NCBI RefSeq assembly: GCF_029946515.1
Contig: NZ_JARZHH010000093.1
Span: 1 to 36,283 of the forward strand
Direction of reading: 5' to 3'
DNA length: 36,283 nucleotides
Origin: Polyangium sp. 6x1
GTDB taxonomy: Bacteria; Myxococcota_A; Polyangia; Polyangiales; Polyangiaceae
The notes below the pieces were generated by a model. It did no database searches, was not told where the DNA came from, and saw only the letters and a list, made by a program, of their open reading frames with translations. This document shows positions 21,628 through 30,434 of the stretch, piece after piece. Numbering within the stretch: position 1 is the stretch's first letter; each line of letters opens with the position of its first letter. The position numbers were made by a program, and so were the translations under genes.

Positions 21628-22851
21628 TCAGAACGTCACGTCGAACTGGAGGTGGGCGACGTGGTTCGCCTTCTCGAAATCGAAATCGTGCGGCATCCGG
21701 GCAATCCAGTCGGCTTGCAGCTTGGCCTTGTGCTTGTTGAAGTAATAGTTGAGCCCGACGCCGACCTCCTGCCCGCGGCTCTGAACCTCGGAGACGAGCT
21801 TCGGGTCCGTCCCTCCGAGCGCGTACAATCGTGAGAACCGGGCCACGACCTCGAGCGGCGGATCGAACACGTACGAGGCCTGAAAGACCGTGCCCTGGCC
21901 CGAGCGCGTGTACTCCGTGCGCGGGTTTCCGTCCTCGTCCGTGGACTCGATCCGGTCCGTGTCCGCGTGTTTCCACAGATACTCGCCCTGGAGCGCGAAT
22001 CCGCGCCACTTGAACACGAGATCCGCGGCGGCGTGCAGGTAATCCGTCGTCCCGCCGAGGAACGTCGCGCCGGTCGTGCTCCGCAATCGGTTCGTGTTGT
22101 AGTTCGCCGCGAACGCGCCGCCGAGGGCCACGGCCGGCTTCTTCCTGCGGTCGAGATCGCCCTCGGAATCATCGTCGATCTTGCCGAGCGGGCGGAGCTC
22201 CAGCCGACCCACGAGCAGCGCGCCGGGCTCCTTCGATGCCGTGAGGTTCGGCCCGCCTCCGCCGAACACGCCGAGCTGCCACGCCACTGGAGAAGTTTTC
22301 CCGAGGAAGTTTTCCGAATAAAACGTGATGCCCGCGTCGCGATCGAGCGTCAGCTCGTCGACGGGCACCGGCCTGTCCGCCATCTGGAGCGCGAATACGG
22401 CCACGGTGCGCAGGCGATCGAACGGCACGAAGAACTGCCCGGCCCGGATGCTGAAATCGCGGTGGATCTTCCAGTCGATGAAGGCGTGGAAGATCGGCGC
22501 GATGACGCCGTCGCGAAAATCGCGACCGCCGAGGGCGAGCTGGATCATGTACGTCAGCTCGGGCCGATACACGTGGCCGGAGAACCAGAGGCGCGCCGTC
22601 GCGATGTTGACGAGCTGCTGGACGTCCCGCTCGCCCTGCTCATCCGCGGGAGGCACGTTGATCTGGTAGCGGAGCAGGATCCGGCTCCGCGCATTAAACG
22701 AGAACACATCGCCGACCTTCACCGTCACCCCATTGCCGGGGGAGCCGGTGATTTCCACGGGAGGTTTCGACTCCAGAGCGGCGGCGCTCCCGGACCAGAG
22801 CGCCGCGCTCACGGCGAAAGCGCAAAACGACATCGTGTATCTTCTCGACAT
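21628..22851 (-). CDS. Porin_O_P-like outer-membrane beta-barrel protein
   Basis: About 407 residues from ATG at 22851 (ATG at 22875 or 22911 are alternatives; GGGAAG upstream favours 22851). A signal peptide (MSRRYTMSFCAFAVSAALW to GSAAALE) precedes an alternating beta-barrel sequence. Typical features are LWFSGHVYRPELTYMIQLAL, FHAFIDWKIHRDFSIRAGQF, VPFDRLRT, and an aromatic C-terminal strand ending FDVTF that serves the BAM insertion machinery. The pattern resembles the phosphate-selective porin O/P family; the transported solute cannot be told from sequence. It lies 177 bases downstream of a membrane STAS sensor on the same strand. Confidence 0.85.
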   Translation of the reverse strand: MSRRYTMSFCAFAVSAALWSGSAAALESKPPVEITGSPGNGVTVKVGDVFSFNARSRILLRYQINVPPADEQGERDVQQLVNIATARLWFSGHVYRPELTYMIQLALGGRDFRDGVIAPIFHAFIDWKIHRDFSIRAGQFFVPFDRLRTVAVFALQMADRPVPVDELTLDRDAGITFYSENFLGKTSPVAWQLGVFGGGGPNLTASKEPGALLVGRLELRPLGKIDDDSEGDLDRRKKPAVALGGAFAANYNTNRLRSTTGATFLGGTTDYLHAAADLVFKWRGFALQGEYLWKHADTDRIESTDEDGNPRTEYTRSGQGTVFQASYVFDPPLEVVARFSRLYALGGTDPKLVSEVQSRGQEVGVGLNYYFNKHKAKLQADWIARMPHDFDFEKANHVAHLQFDVTF

Positions 22852-23028
22852 CACGTATCTTCCCGGGGACGACATACGAAGGCGCGCACCTTCACGCTGC
22901 TGCTCATGCATTACGAGGAGGCGCGACGGGTGGGGCGCTTCTTGTTCTATTACGAGGACGGCGAGCGGCAGTTTCCCTTGCTCTTCAGCGCTGCGCGCTC
23001 GCGCCTTCAGCCTGGACTCCGTCCTCGG

Positions 23029-24219
23029 CTACCGCTGCTTAGCCTCCGCGAAGGAGATCCCCTGCTCCAATGTCCTGCATGTGACGACCCCGTGGAGCTC
23101 GGCGCCGATCGCCACGAGGGTCATCGCGACCTCGGGCCGGATCCCGGTGAGCACCACCCGCGCCCCGAGCAGCCGCGCCGCGTTTGCGGCTTGGACGAGC
23201 CCAGAGGCCACGTGCGTATCGACCACGGGGACACCCGTGATGTCGAGGATGGCGCTGTGCGCGTTGTGCTCCGAGATGCCCTTCAGCAAGACCTCGATCA
23301 CGCGCGTCACGCGCTGCGTGTCCACCGATCCAACCAGCGGCATCACCAGGATCTTGCTGCGGACGGGGATGAGCGGCGTGGAAATCTCCGCGATCGCGGT
23401 CGCCTGCACCCGGATGAGCTCTTCGTTGAATCGACTCCGCTCCTCTTCTGCGCAGCGCCTCACCTCCTCCGCCTGCTTGCGCTCCCGGATATCGCGCGTG
23501 GTGCCGATGAAGAACGTCTCCGCGCCGAAGACCATCTTGGCGACGCTGACCTCCACCGGAAACTCGACTCCGTCTCGGTTCCGGCAAAGCATCTCGCGGC
23601 GGTTGACGGGCAGATCCGCGAGACCCAGCGGCTGGCACTTCACCAGGGACTCGTCAGGCGCGCCTCCACCGGGAGGGGGCGCACTGGACCTGACGAGGAG
23701 CGTGGAGACGTCCCGCCCAGCGAGCTCCTGCGGCCCGTATCCGAAGAGGTACTCGGCCGCCGGATTGAGGGACTTGATAGCGCCGCGCTGGTCGAAGGTG
23801 AACACCGCGTCCACCATGTTGTCGATGACGCTCCGGAGCCGGATCTCGCTCTCCTGGAGCGCGGACAACTGCCGCATGGTCTGGCGCTTCAAGGCGCCGA
23901 CCATCAGCGCCGTGGTCGGTAAGGTGATGGCCCACACGATGACGCGCTGAAGGTTCTCGTCCGTGTAGTGGAACACCTGACCGGAAATCGAGAAGAACAG
24001 CGCGATGTAGAGCCAGCTGAACGTCGCGCTGATCAACCCGGGGATGATCCCTCCGACATAAGCGGAGAGGACGATCGCGAGGACCAGGATCGCCGGCGGA
24101 TTCGGGATTCCCACCAACACCTTCTTCGCCAGCACGACAGTGATGACGGCGACAAAGGTGAACAGCGGACCGCAGCTCATCGGCCATAATCGCTCGAGCG
24201 AAGACTTCTGCACGACCAT
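23029..24219 (-). CDS. RsbR-like membrane sensor: four helices, PAS, STAS
   Basis: 396 residues from ATG at 24219 (a longer GTG version at 24309 adds an unlikely Cys-rich leader). About four transmembrane helices occupy residues 12-115, including PPAILVLAIVLSAYVGGIIP and WLYIALFFSISG, in the style of KdpD-like DUF4118. A PAS domain follows (about 130-275: IDNMVDAVFTFDQRGAI, NPAAEYLFGYGPQEL), then the STAS domain (about 285-390: ISTPLIPVRSKILVMPLVG, AILDITGVPVVDTHVASGL, VVLTGIRPEVAMTL). The Thr after V-D is kept, so unlike the soluble paralog this one can be phosphorylated at the RsbR-type site. It probably feeds a membrane signal into an RsbR-like partner-switching complex encoded elsewhere. 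Confidence 0.85.
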   Translation of the reverse strand: MVVQKSSLERLWPMSCGPLFTFVAVITVVLAKKVLVGIPNPPAILVLAIVLSAYVGGIIPGLISATFSWLYIALFFSISGQVFHYTDENLQRVIVWAITLPTTALMVGALKRQTMRQLSALQESEIRLRSVIDNMVDAVFTFDQRGAIKSLNPAAEYLFGYGPQELAGRDVSTLLVRSSAPPPGGGAPDESLVKCQPLGLADLPVNRREMLCRNRDGVEFPVEVSVAKMVFGAETFFIGTTRDIRERKQAEEVRRCAEEERSRFNEELIRVQATAIAEISTPLIPVRSKILVMPLVGSVDTQRVTRVIEVLLKGISEHNAHSAILDITGVPVVDTHVASGLVQAANAARLLGARVVLTGIRPEVAMTLVAIGAELHGVVTCRTLEQGISFAEAKQR

Positions 24220-24363
24220 TGCGAACGACGCCCCCTTCGATGTTGGCAGAGTCAAGCACACATCGTGTGCCCAGTGTGCTTTTTTGTCCGGGCAAGGTCC
24301 GATGGGCACGGGATCGGTGAATGCGTCGTGATTTTGACGATGAAATCGGGCCCTCCAGGCGAG

Positions 24364-24405
24364 GACGTCACTTCTTTGACGTCACTTCTTTGACGTCACT
24401 TCTTT
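24364..24405. repeat. Three perfect 14-bp tandem repeats containing GACGTC
   Basis: gacgtcacttcttt occurs three times head to tail at 24364, 24378 and 24392. Each unit has the palindrome gacgtc, one turn-and-a-third apart. The third unit contains the TGA stop of the small minus-strand frame. It could be an operator array or a slippage tract. Confidence 0.9.
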
Positions 24406-24573
24406 AAGGAGGGTACGTCAACCGTGACCTGTCCCACTGTGATGAAGACACGCTCCGTGCCTCGGATCTCCACGCGAATGAAGCTGCATTTGATCCCACA
24501 ATGTGAATATTCCTCGACCTCCCGAATCACGCTCGGGCCGGTAAACCGAGAGGCTCTCGTACTCCTCGATCAT
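24396..24573 (-). pseudogene. Frameshifted small ORF
   Basis: On the minus strand an ATG at 24573 starts MIEEYESLSVYRP. In the next frame, from about 24530, a coherent stretch runs VIREVEEYSHCGIKCSFIR, VEIRGTERVFITVGQVTV and DVPSLKK to a stop at 24396. Joined, the product would be about 59 residues with two Cys and an even strand pattern. A one-base shift near 24533 separates the parts. GTG at 24530 could also start a 44-residue protein on its own. Family unknown. Confidence 0.4.
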
Positions 24574-24676
24574 CACGTCCTGTGTCTCGTCGTGAGACGC
24601 TCCCTGCGCGCTGTTCGGCAGGCATTGTATTCAGCGCTTCGGCGACGCGATCGCAATACGAAGGTGATGACGTCAG

Positions 24677-25775
24677 TCAAGAAAGACCCCACCGAGGATC
24701 TTTGCGCGCAGCTCGCGGATCTTCGGCCCATCGTCGCGCGCTTCCTTGGTTCACCCTCGTCCGCAACTTCGTCCCCGGCGGATCGGATGGTGGCCCGGAC
24801 CTGAAAACAGCGTTTGGATAGTGGTGGCCCGCGAGCTGGCACGTCTGGTAAGCCAGGTCCTTGAGCAGGCTCGGATCCTGGCAGGTGGCGCCGTCGCCCA
24901 CGGTGTCGGTCGTGCAGACGTCGACCTCCGGATCGGGCTCGGCGCATTCGTGATCCGCGCTCCGGAAGAGGCCTTCGCCGCAGGGATCGAGGTAGGTGAG
25001 CTCGGCCAGGACGAGCCCATTGTCCTCGCAATCGAGCTCGGCGCGCTCCTTTCACGTCTCGGGCGTCGCGCAGGACGCTTGCGGCGCGGGAGGCTCGACG
25101 GGACCCGGGGGGCTTCGGCGCGCTCGTATCGCCGCCGCGAACCCCGCCGCTCGCGCCGGACACAGGCGCACGTGGTTCGCCGGGGAGGGCCTGCGTGGGC
25201 GACCAGAAGACGAGCCCGTCCGCGTCGTCTCCGTCCGCGGGCTCGCGAGGCGAGTTCACACGAGAATGCGGTCCCGGAGGCACGTGACCCCGCGGGCTCC
25301 GGAGGTCTCGATCCATCGGCCGCTCGGGCTCCGACGGGAGAGGCGTCGACGAATCCGGCGCGCGCCACGAAGGCGGCGGCGCGGGCCGCAGGAGATCGGG
25401 CGTACGCAGGAGATCGGGCGCGCGCGGCGGCTCGTTGCGACGGCGGCTCGTCTCGGAGGCGTGTTCGGAGGCCGCGGAGATGTCGGGCGCGCCCGCAGAT
25501 TCGGGGTTGTACGGCGAAACGAGCCCCAACCTGGCGCGAGGCGCGTCGTCGTCGAGGGACAACCAGAAGACGCTCGCGGCGGCGAGCACGAGGACGAGCG
25601 GTCGCCTGATCTGTCGCAGCGACGGGAGCCGGAAGGACCGCTGCGGCTCCGCGGCGAGGCCCCGCAGGCGGACGCACAGCCGCGCTTCGGCCGCGGGCTC
25701 GGGCTCCACCTGCGCGTACAGCTCGTCGACCGCGCGCAGCCGCGAGAGCAGATCGTTCGGCGCGGGCGTCGTCAT
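24677..25775 (-). pseudogene. Broken anti-sigma-like membrane protein
   Basis: ATG at 25775 overlaps the sigma remnant's stop as ATGA. The N-terminus (MTTPAPNDLLSRLRAVDELY, then basic helix and the membrane helix PLVLVLAAASVFWLSL near residue 60) looks like a cytoplasmic anti-sigma part, one membrane helix and a Pro/Ser-rich periplasmic linker. Near the C run at about 25103 the good frame shifts: it continues as VEPPAPQASCATPET, hits a TGA at 25051-25053, and then runs on as KERAELDCEDNGLVLAEL, DPCGEGLFRSADHEC, VGDGATCQDPSLLKDLAYQTC. So a frameshift and a nonsense codon (perhaps from TGG) break a Cys-rich outer domain. It matches decay of the neighbouring sigma gene. End is approximate. Confidence 0.6.
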
Positions 25776-26010
25776 CGAGATATCCCCCAGCCGTCCTTCT
25801 CGAGTTTCTCGACGGCGCGCTGAATCAATTTGCAGACGTACCCCTTGGAATGGCCGAGGGTCTGGCCGATCTCCTCTTGCTCCTTGCCGTCGAGCCAGTA
25901 CATCGAGAATGCGACCTGCTCCTTGGCGGGCAGCGCCGCGAGCGCCTCGATCGCGCGGCGCAGGTCGTCGCGGGCCATCACCAGCGTGTCGGGCTGCTGC
26001 GGCGCGGGGG
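25772..26010 (-). pseudogene. ECF sigma factor remnant (region 4 only)
   Basis: About 79 residues of an extracytoplasmic-function sigma factor remain: DDLRRAIEALAALPAKEQVA, MYWLDGKEQEEIGQTLGHSK and GYVCKLIQRAVEKLEKDGW, i.e. region 4 with its helix-turn-helix that reads the -35 box. Region 2, which binds core polymerase and the -10 box, is missing. Upstream of about 26010 the frame stays open but is antisense of a tyrosine recombinase remnant (ATGs at 26155 and 26167 lie in it). The join falls in a run of seven G (26006-26012). The anti-sigma-like gene is coupled downstream. The gene was cut by insertion or rearrangement. Confidence 0.7.
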
Positions 26011-26012
26011 GG

Positions 26013-26880
26013 ACGTGGCGATCGACAAGTTCACGCTCGACCACGCGGAAGCCGTCATGCGGAGCCTGCCACCGAGGCTCTCGCCAAATTCGCGGCGTTC
26101 CGTCGCGCAGCTCGTGTACCGGATCTGCTCGCTTGCGGTCCTTCCACTGCGCCATATCGCCGTGCATCCGCTCCCGCGTGGATTCGTGCCGCGGTATCAG
26201 GCAGGAAAAGCGAAAGGGTGGCTTTATCCTGACGAGGACGCAATGTTGCTTGGCTGCACAGGTTCCGCTGGAATGGCGCCTGTTTTACGGCTTCCTTCAT
26301 CGGGAAGGGATGCGCCGCTCGGAAGCCCTTAACACGAGCTGGTCGAGATCACTGCGCGGCGAGAGGCATGCGCGTGTCAGGGGACGCGCCGGTCTTCGTG
26401 TACGACGAAGGAAGCCAAAAGGGACAGCGGCTCACCACGAGCGACACTGCCAGCCAGTTCCGCGGACATCTGGAGCTGGCAGGCATTCGCCGGCCGGAGC
26501 TGTTCGCGCGGACGGAGGCAAGGATGCGGATCCGGCTGCACGATACGCGGGCCACGTTCGTCACGCTGGCCCTCGCGAACGGACGGACGGAGGCGTGGGT
26601 GCAGGACCGAACGGGGCATAAGTCCAGCGACATGATCAACCGCTACCGACGTGCCGCACGCACGGCGGCCGAGCTCGGGCTCGACGTGTGCCGTCCGCTC
26701 CATGAGGCGATCCCCGAGCTGGCGCCCAGGGGCCCACGTCCGATCGAGGTGACGAGCGCGGAGCGGGCCCGCACGAAGGAAAGGGCGGCGGAAAGGGCAC
26801 CGCGCCCGCGGCGAGGGAGTCCACTGTCTGTCGAGATCCAGCCAAGATCCGCGGGGTTGGCAACCCCGGGTCAGAAGGAG
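26013..26880 (+). pseudogene. Tyrosine recombinase (phage-type integrase) remnant
   Basis: Three frames must be joined. Frame one (from about 26013): VAIDKFTLDHAEAVMRSLPP ... GWLYPDEDAMLLGCT. Frame two (from about 26263): VPLEWRLFYGFLHREGMRRSEAL, with the first catalytic Arg. Frame three (from about 26368): APVFVYDEGSQKG, then LHDTRATFVTLALANGRTEA (the H-x-x-R pair), TGHKSSDMINRYRR (His and the nucleophile Tyr). About 40-50 residues between SEAL and the FVYDEG part, present in relatives as I recall them, are missing. The N-terminal part is missing too. Two frameshifts plus a deletion make it inactive. It abuts the sigma factor stump and probably caused its loss. The third frame has no stop before it runs antisense into uvrC, so the 3' end is a guess. 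Confidence 0.8.
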
Positions 26881-26890
26881 CAGAACTGTT

Positions 26891-26925
26891 CCCCGAGGCG
26901 AGCTCGCTTCGCGATCTCGCAGAGC
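26891..26925. repeat. Dispersed 35-bp repeat, copy 2
   Basis: 33 of 35 bases match 21587-21621. It lies directly after the uvrC hairpin on the minus strand. Confidence 0.75.
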
Positions 26926-26945
26926 ATCGAAGTGTTCGATGCTCT
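26921..26945 (-). terminator. Hairpin downstream of uvrC
   Basis: Perfect 11-base arms (agagcatcgaa and ttcgatgctct) around a 3-base loop, starting 12 bases after the uvrC stop. There is no U-tract; it overlaps the dispersed repeat by five bases. Confidence 0.55.
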
Positions 26946-26957
26946 AGGGTTTTCCGT

Positions 26958-29066
26958 TCAGCTCTCGTCGGGCGGTTGGGCCGGAGCGTCACCGGCGTCC
27001 GCGTTCGCCGGGCTCTCTTCCGGCGGCGTGGCCTCTTCGGCCGGCGCAGGGACCGGCGCCGCAATCACCTTCCGGATCGCCGTCAAATGCCGCTTCGTCA
27101 CGCCCGTCACGGCGAGGATCTGCGCATCCGTCGCCGTGCGTAACGCCCCCATCGAGCCGAGCTCGCGCAAAAGCGCCTTGCGCACGGCGTCGCCGAGGCC
27201 GGGGATGTCCTCGATCTCGGAGCGCAGTCGCCGCGCTTTGCCGAGCTTTTCGCGAATGTGGTTCGCGAACCGGTGCGCCTCGTCGCGGGCTCGTGCCAGG
27301 AAAAACAGCGACGAGCTGCCCGGCCTTAGCTGGATGCCATTCTTCTGCCCAGGCAAATACACGCGGTCGACCATTTTCTCGCCGATCACGCTCTCTCGCT
27401 CCTTCGCGAGGCCCACGATGGGCAGGTCGTGCAGGCCGAGGTCACGCGCCGCCGAGAGCGCGACGTTGAGCTGTCCACGGCCGCCGTCGACCACGAAGAG
27501 GTCGGGCAAATCCCATTCGGCCTCGGCCTTTTTGCTCGACGACGGCGGCGGCGCCTCGGTCTCGGTCTCCGCCATCGCGTCGGTCGCCGCCTCCGCCGCG
27601 AGATCGGCTTCCGCCTCCGCGGCCGCTTCCGCTGCCGCCTCCGCCTCCTTGATCTCTTTCGCCGTGCGGCCGCGCCGGAAGCGGCGGGCGAGGACCTCGT
27701 ACATCGCGGCGTAATCGTCGCCCTCGGTCTTCGTCCGCACCCGGAAGTTGCGGTAATGCTTGCGGTCGGGCTGGCCGTCGCGCAGCGCGACGATCGAGCC
27801 GACGGTGTCGCCGCCGCCGAGGTGCGAGATGTCGCAACACTCGATGCGCCGCGGGAGCGAGGGCAGGCGCAGGCGCTCGCGCAGGTCGTCGAGCCGCGCC
27901 TCGATGTCGTCCGAGGCGCGCTGCTTTTCCTTGAATGCGTGCTCGGCATTCTCGCGCGCCATCGCGAGCAGCTCGACCCGCGGCCCGCGCTGCGGCACGA
28001 CGAGCGCGACCTTGCGGCCGCGGCGATCGCCGAGCCACTCCGAGACGCCCTCGGCGCCGTCGGGCAGGACCGGCAGGAGGATCTCGTCCGGGATCACGTC
28101 GACCGGGACCTCGGCCTCGTCGCCGTAATACTGCGTGAGGAAATTGCCGAGGATCTCCTCGTCGGGAAGCTCCACGCCGCGCAAGGAGAACGAGACGGTG
28201 TCGGCGACGCGGCCGCTGCGGACCTTGATGAGCTCGACCTCGGCGATCGAGCCCTCGCGATAGAGGCCGACGACGTCCTGATCGACGTCCTTCACGGAGA
28301 CGACGCGCTGCGATTCGCGCGCGCTCTCGACGGCCTTGAGCTGGTCGCGGTAGATCGCCGCGCGCTCGAACTCCATGGAGCGCGCCGCTTCTTTCATGCG
28401 CTTTTCGAGCTCGCCCGTGAGCTCGTCGTGGCGGCCTTCGAGGAAGAGCGAGACGGAGCGGACCTGCTCGGCGTAGTCGTCGCGATCGACCTCGTAGACG
28501 CACGGCGCGGGGCAACGCTTGATCTGGTACTGCAAGCACGGCCTGCGCCGCGAGGCCATGTCGAGGTCGGTGCAGGTGCGGAGCTTCCAGTGCTTGTTGA
28601 CGAGGTGCAGCGTGCGGCGCGCGCTCGTCGCCGAGTGGAAGGGGCCGAAGTAGCGCGCGCCGTCGGGCGAGGGGCGGCGCACGGTCTCGAGGCGCGGCCA
28701 GGGGTTTTTCGTGTCGATGCGCAGGCAGAGGAAGTCCTTGTCGTCCCGGAGCTTCACGTTGAAGCGCGGCTTGTGCTTCTTGATGAGCTCGTTCTCGAGG
28801 ACGGCCGCTTCCTTCTCCGTGGAGGTGACGACGGTCTCCAGATCCCGCACGATCTTGCGCAGGATCGGGATGAAGTAGCGCGAGTCGCTGCCGCCCTCCT
28901 GGAAGTAGCTGCGGACGCGGGAGCGCAGGCTCTTCGCCTTGCCCACGTAGATCGCGGCGCCGGTCTTGTCGTAGAAGAGGTAACAACCAGGCTTGGTCGG
29001 GAGCGTGTCGAGCTTCGCGAGGACTGGATCGGTCTCGGGCTCGGGAGCACGTGCGTCGTCGGACAC
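26958..29066 (-). CDS. uvrC: Excinuclease ABC subunit C
   Basis: 702 residues, somewhat longer than usual. UvrC makes both incisions around bulky lesions bound by UvrA/UvrB. Visible parts: the GIY-YIG nuclease (about 25-105, GCYLFYDKTGAAIYVGKAKS, then VVTSTEKEAAVLENELIKKH), a Cys cluster (CLQYQIKRCPAPC), the UVR motif that meets UvrB (about 210-250, ELEKRMKEAARSMEFERAA), the RNase H-like nuclease (IECCDISHLGGGDTVGSIVA and LFVVDGGRGQLNVAL), and the C-terminal helix-hairpin-helix pair (IEDIPGLGDAVRKALL, VTGVTKRHLTAI). An Ala/Glu-rich insert of about 45 residues (about 470-515) sits inside the RNase H-like part. ATG at 29066. A Pro/Ala/Glu tail ends the protein. Confidence 0.97.
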   Translation of the reverse strand: MSDDARAPEPETDPVLAKLDTLPTKPGCYLFYDKTGAAIYVGKAKSLRSRVRSYFQEGGSDSRYFIPILRKIVRDLETVVTSTEKEAAVLENELIKKHKPRFNVKLRDDKDFLCLRIDTKNPWPRLETVRRPSPDGARYFGPFHSATSARRTLHLVNKHWKLRTCTDLDMASRRRPCLQYQIKRCPAPCVYEVDRDDYAEQVRSVSLFLEGRHDELTGELEKRMKEAARSMEFERAAIYRDQLKAVESARESQRVVSVKDVDQDVVGLYREGSIAEVELIKVRSGRVADTVSFSLRGVELPDEEILGNFLTQYYGDEAEVPVDVIPDEILLPVLPDGAEGVSEWLGDRRGRKVALVVPQRGPRVELLAMARENAEHAFKEKQRASDDIEARLDDLRERLRLPSLPRRIECCDISHLGGGDTVGSIVALRDGQPDRKHYRNFRVRTKTEGDDYAAMYEVLARRFRRGRTAKEIKEAEAAAEAAAEAEADLAAEAATDAMAETETEAPPPSSSKKAEAEWDLPDLFVVDGGRGQLNVALSAARDLGLHDLPIVGLAKERESVIGEKMVDRVYLPGQKNGIQLRPGSSSLFFLARARDEAHRFANHIREKLGKARRLRSEIEDIPGLGDAVRKALLRELGSMGALRTATDAQILAVTGVTKRHLTAIRKVIAAPVPAPAEEATPPEESPANADAGDAPAQPPDES

Positions 29067-29159
29067 CTCCTTCGTCTAGCGCCGGATCGCCGCTCCAAGC
29101 AAGCTCTGGCTTGACGCGACGCCGAACCGAGAGCGACGCTCCTCTCCGCACGAACGTCC

Positions 29160-30434
29160 ATGCCCAGCCCCAAACCCACGCCCAAGGCAGCACCCAGGCC
29201 CACGTCGAGCGAGCCGTCGACAGGCTTCCGTGTCGCGCTGACCCTCCTCAAGATCGTCGCGATCGTCTGGGGGTTCGTCGCCACCATGATCTCGCTGATG
29301 GCCGTGGTCGGTGCGATGACGGAGAACGGGTATGCCCGGGTGCTCATCGCGCTCGCCGTGACCGTGATCGTGCCGCTCGCGATCGCCGACCGGCTGCTGC
29401 CCGAGGGACAAACGAAGGGCGGTGCGAGCATCGTCACCGACGTGCTCGCGCTCTTCCTGCTCGGCGTCGGGCTCGCGTTCACGGGCGCCGCGAAGGTCAC
29501 CGGCTCGCTCTACGTGAAGGAAGGCGACAGGCTCGCCGCCGCTGGGTACAAGGAGCTCGCGCAGGTCGCCTACCTGCTCGGCGGCGTGAAACCCGCGTTC
29601 CCGGAGCCCGCGCCCACGGCCGCGCCCGCCACGGACGTGGCCGCGGACGCCGGCGCGGATGCAGAGGCCGCAGCGGATGCGAGCGCGTCCGCGGACGCAG
29701 CAGCGGCGACGCCCGAGGCCACGGACGCAGGCGCGGCCGTCGACGCGAGCGCGCCCGTGGACGCCGGCGCGACGGGCAAGGCCGACAAGACGCCGGCCGA
29801 GCTCTTCCGCGAGCTGTCGCCGTCGGTCGTGACGATCTTCGTGAAGAAGGGCGAGGCGCAGGGCGGCGGGACAGGTTTTTTGATCGACGAGGCCGGGGTC
29901 GTCGTGACGAACCACCACGTGATCGACGGCGCGACGTCGGCGCGGATCAAGTTCGAGAACGGCGCAGGCTTCGACGACATCCAGGTGCTCGTGGACAACC
30001 ACGAGGCGGACCTCGCGCTGCTCGGGATCGACCTGAAAAAGCCGCTCGAAGGCGGCGCGGCGCCGGACGCGAAGTCGCTCGATCTCGGCGACTCGGAGAA
30101 GATCGTGGTCGGCGAGAGGGCGATCGCGATCGGCAACCCGCTCGGGCTCGAACACACGCTGACCGACGGGCTCGTCTCGGCGCGGCGGCTGCACGAGGGG
30201 AGGCAGTGGATCCAGATCTCGGTGCCGATTTCCCCGGGAAACTCGGGCGGGCCGCTGTTCAACATGCGCGGTGAGGTGATCGGGATCAACACGGCCCAGT
30301 TCGGCGGGGCCTTCACGGGGGCGCAGAACCTGAACCTGGCCGTGCCGGTGAACGAGCTGAAGCGCCTCGTCAAATCGAGTTACCCCGGGCGGCGCAAGCT
30401 CGGCGATCCGAACGCCTCCTCCAGCCAGTGGTGA
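29160..30434 (+). CDS. Membrane-anchored trypsin-like serine protease (HtrA type without PDZ)
   Basis: 424 residues, ATG at 29160. The N-terminus has about three membrane helices (VALTLLKIVAIVWGFVATMI, ARVLIALAVTVIVPLAIA, DVLALFLLGVGLAFTG). An Ala/Asp-rich linker (about 155-215) follows, then a chymotrypsin-fold protease (about 220-410). The catalytic triad is visible: H253 in VTNHHVI, D284 in EADLALLGI, S362 in GNSGGPLF. Typical HtrA strands such as AIAIGNPLGLEHTLTDG and VIGINTAQF are present, but there is no PDZ domain after them. It probably acts in envelope protein quality control or signalling. The next gene starts inside its last codons, so they form an operon. Confidence 0.9.
   Translation: MPSPKPTPKAAPRPTSSEPSTGFRVALTLLKIVAIVWGFVATMISLMAVVGAMTENGYARVLIALAVTVIVPLAIADRLLPEGQTKGGASIVTDVLALFLLGVGLAFTGAAKVTGSLYVKEGDRLAAAGYKELAQVAYLLGGVKPAFPEPAPTAAPATDVAADAGADAEAAADASASADAAAATPEATDAGAAVDASAPVDAGATGKADKTPAELFRELSPSVVTIFVKKGEAQGGGTGFLIDEAGVVVTNHHVIDGATSARIKFENGAGFDDIQVLVDNHEADLALLGIDLKKPLEGGAAPDAKSLDLGDSEKIVVGERAIAIGNPLGLEHTLTDGLVSARRLHEGRQWIQISVPISPGNSGGPLFNMRGEVIGINTAQFGGAFTGAQNLNLAVPVNELKRLVKSSYPGRRKLGDPNASSSQW

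Noticed and set aside
22912-23028. Short plus-strand frame reading MHYEEARRVGRFLFYYEDGE between the porin and the STAS gene
   Set aside because: It looks somewhat natural but has no stop before running antisense into the STAS gene and no ribosome site; too short to support.
24424-24804. Plus-strand ORF of 126 codons
   Set aside because: No ribosome site and no family pattern; the opposite strand shows better coding sequence.
25772-26167. Complete 131-residue sigma factor
   Set aside because: The first 50 or so residues are antisense of the integrase remnant; only region 4 is real.
27429-29114. Plus-strand frame of 561 codons opposite uvrC
   Set aside because: Antisense shadow of a confident housekeeping gene, with low-complexity composition.
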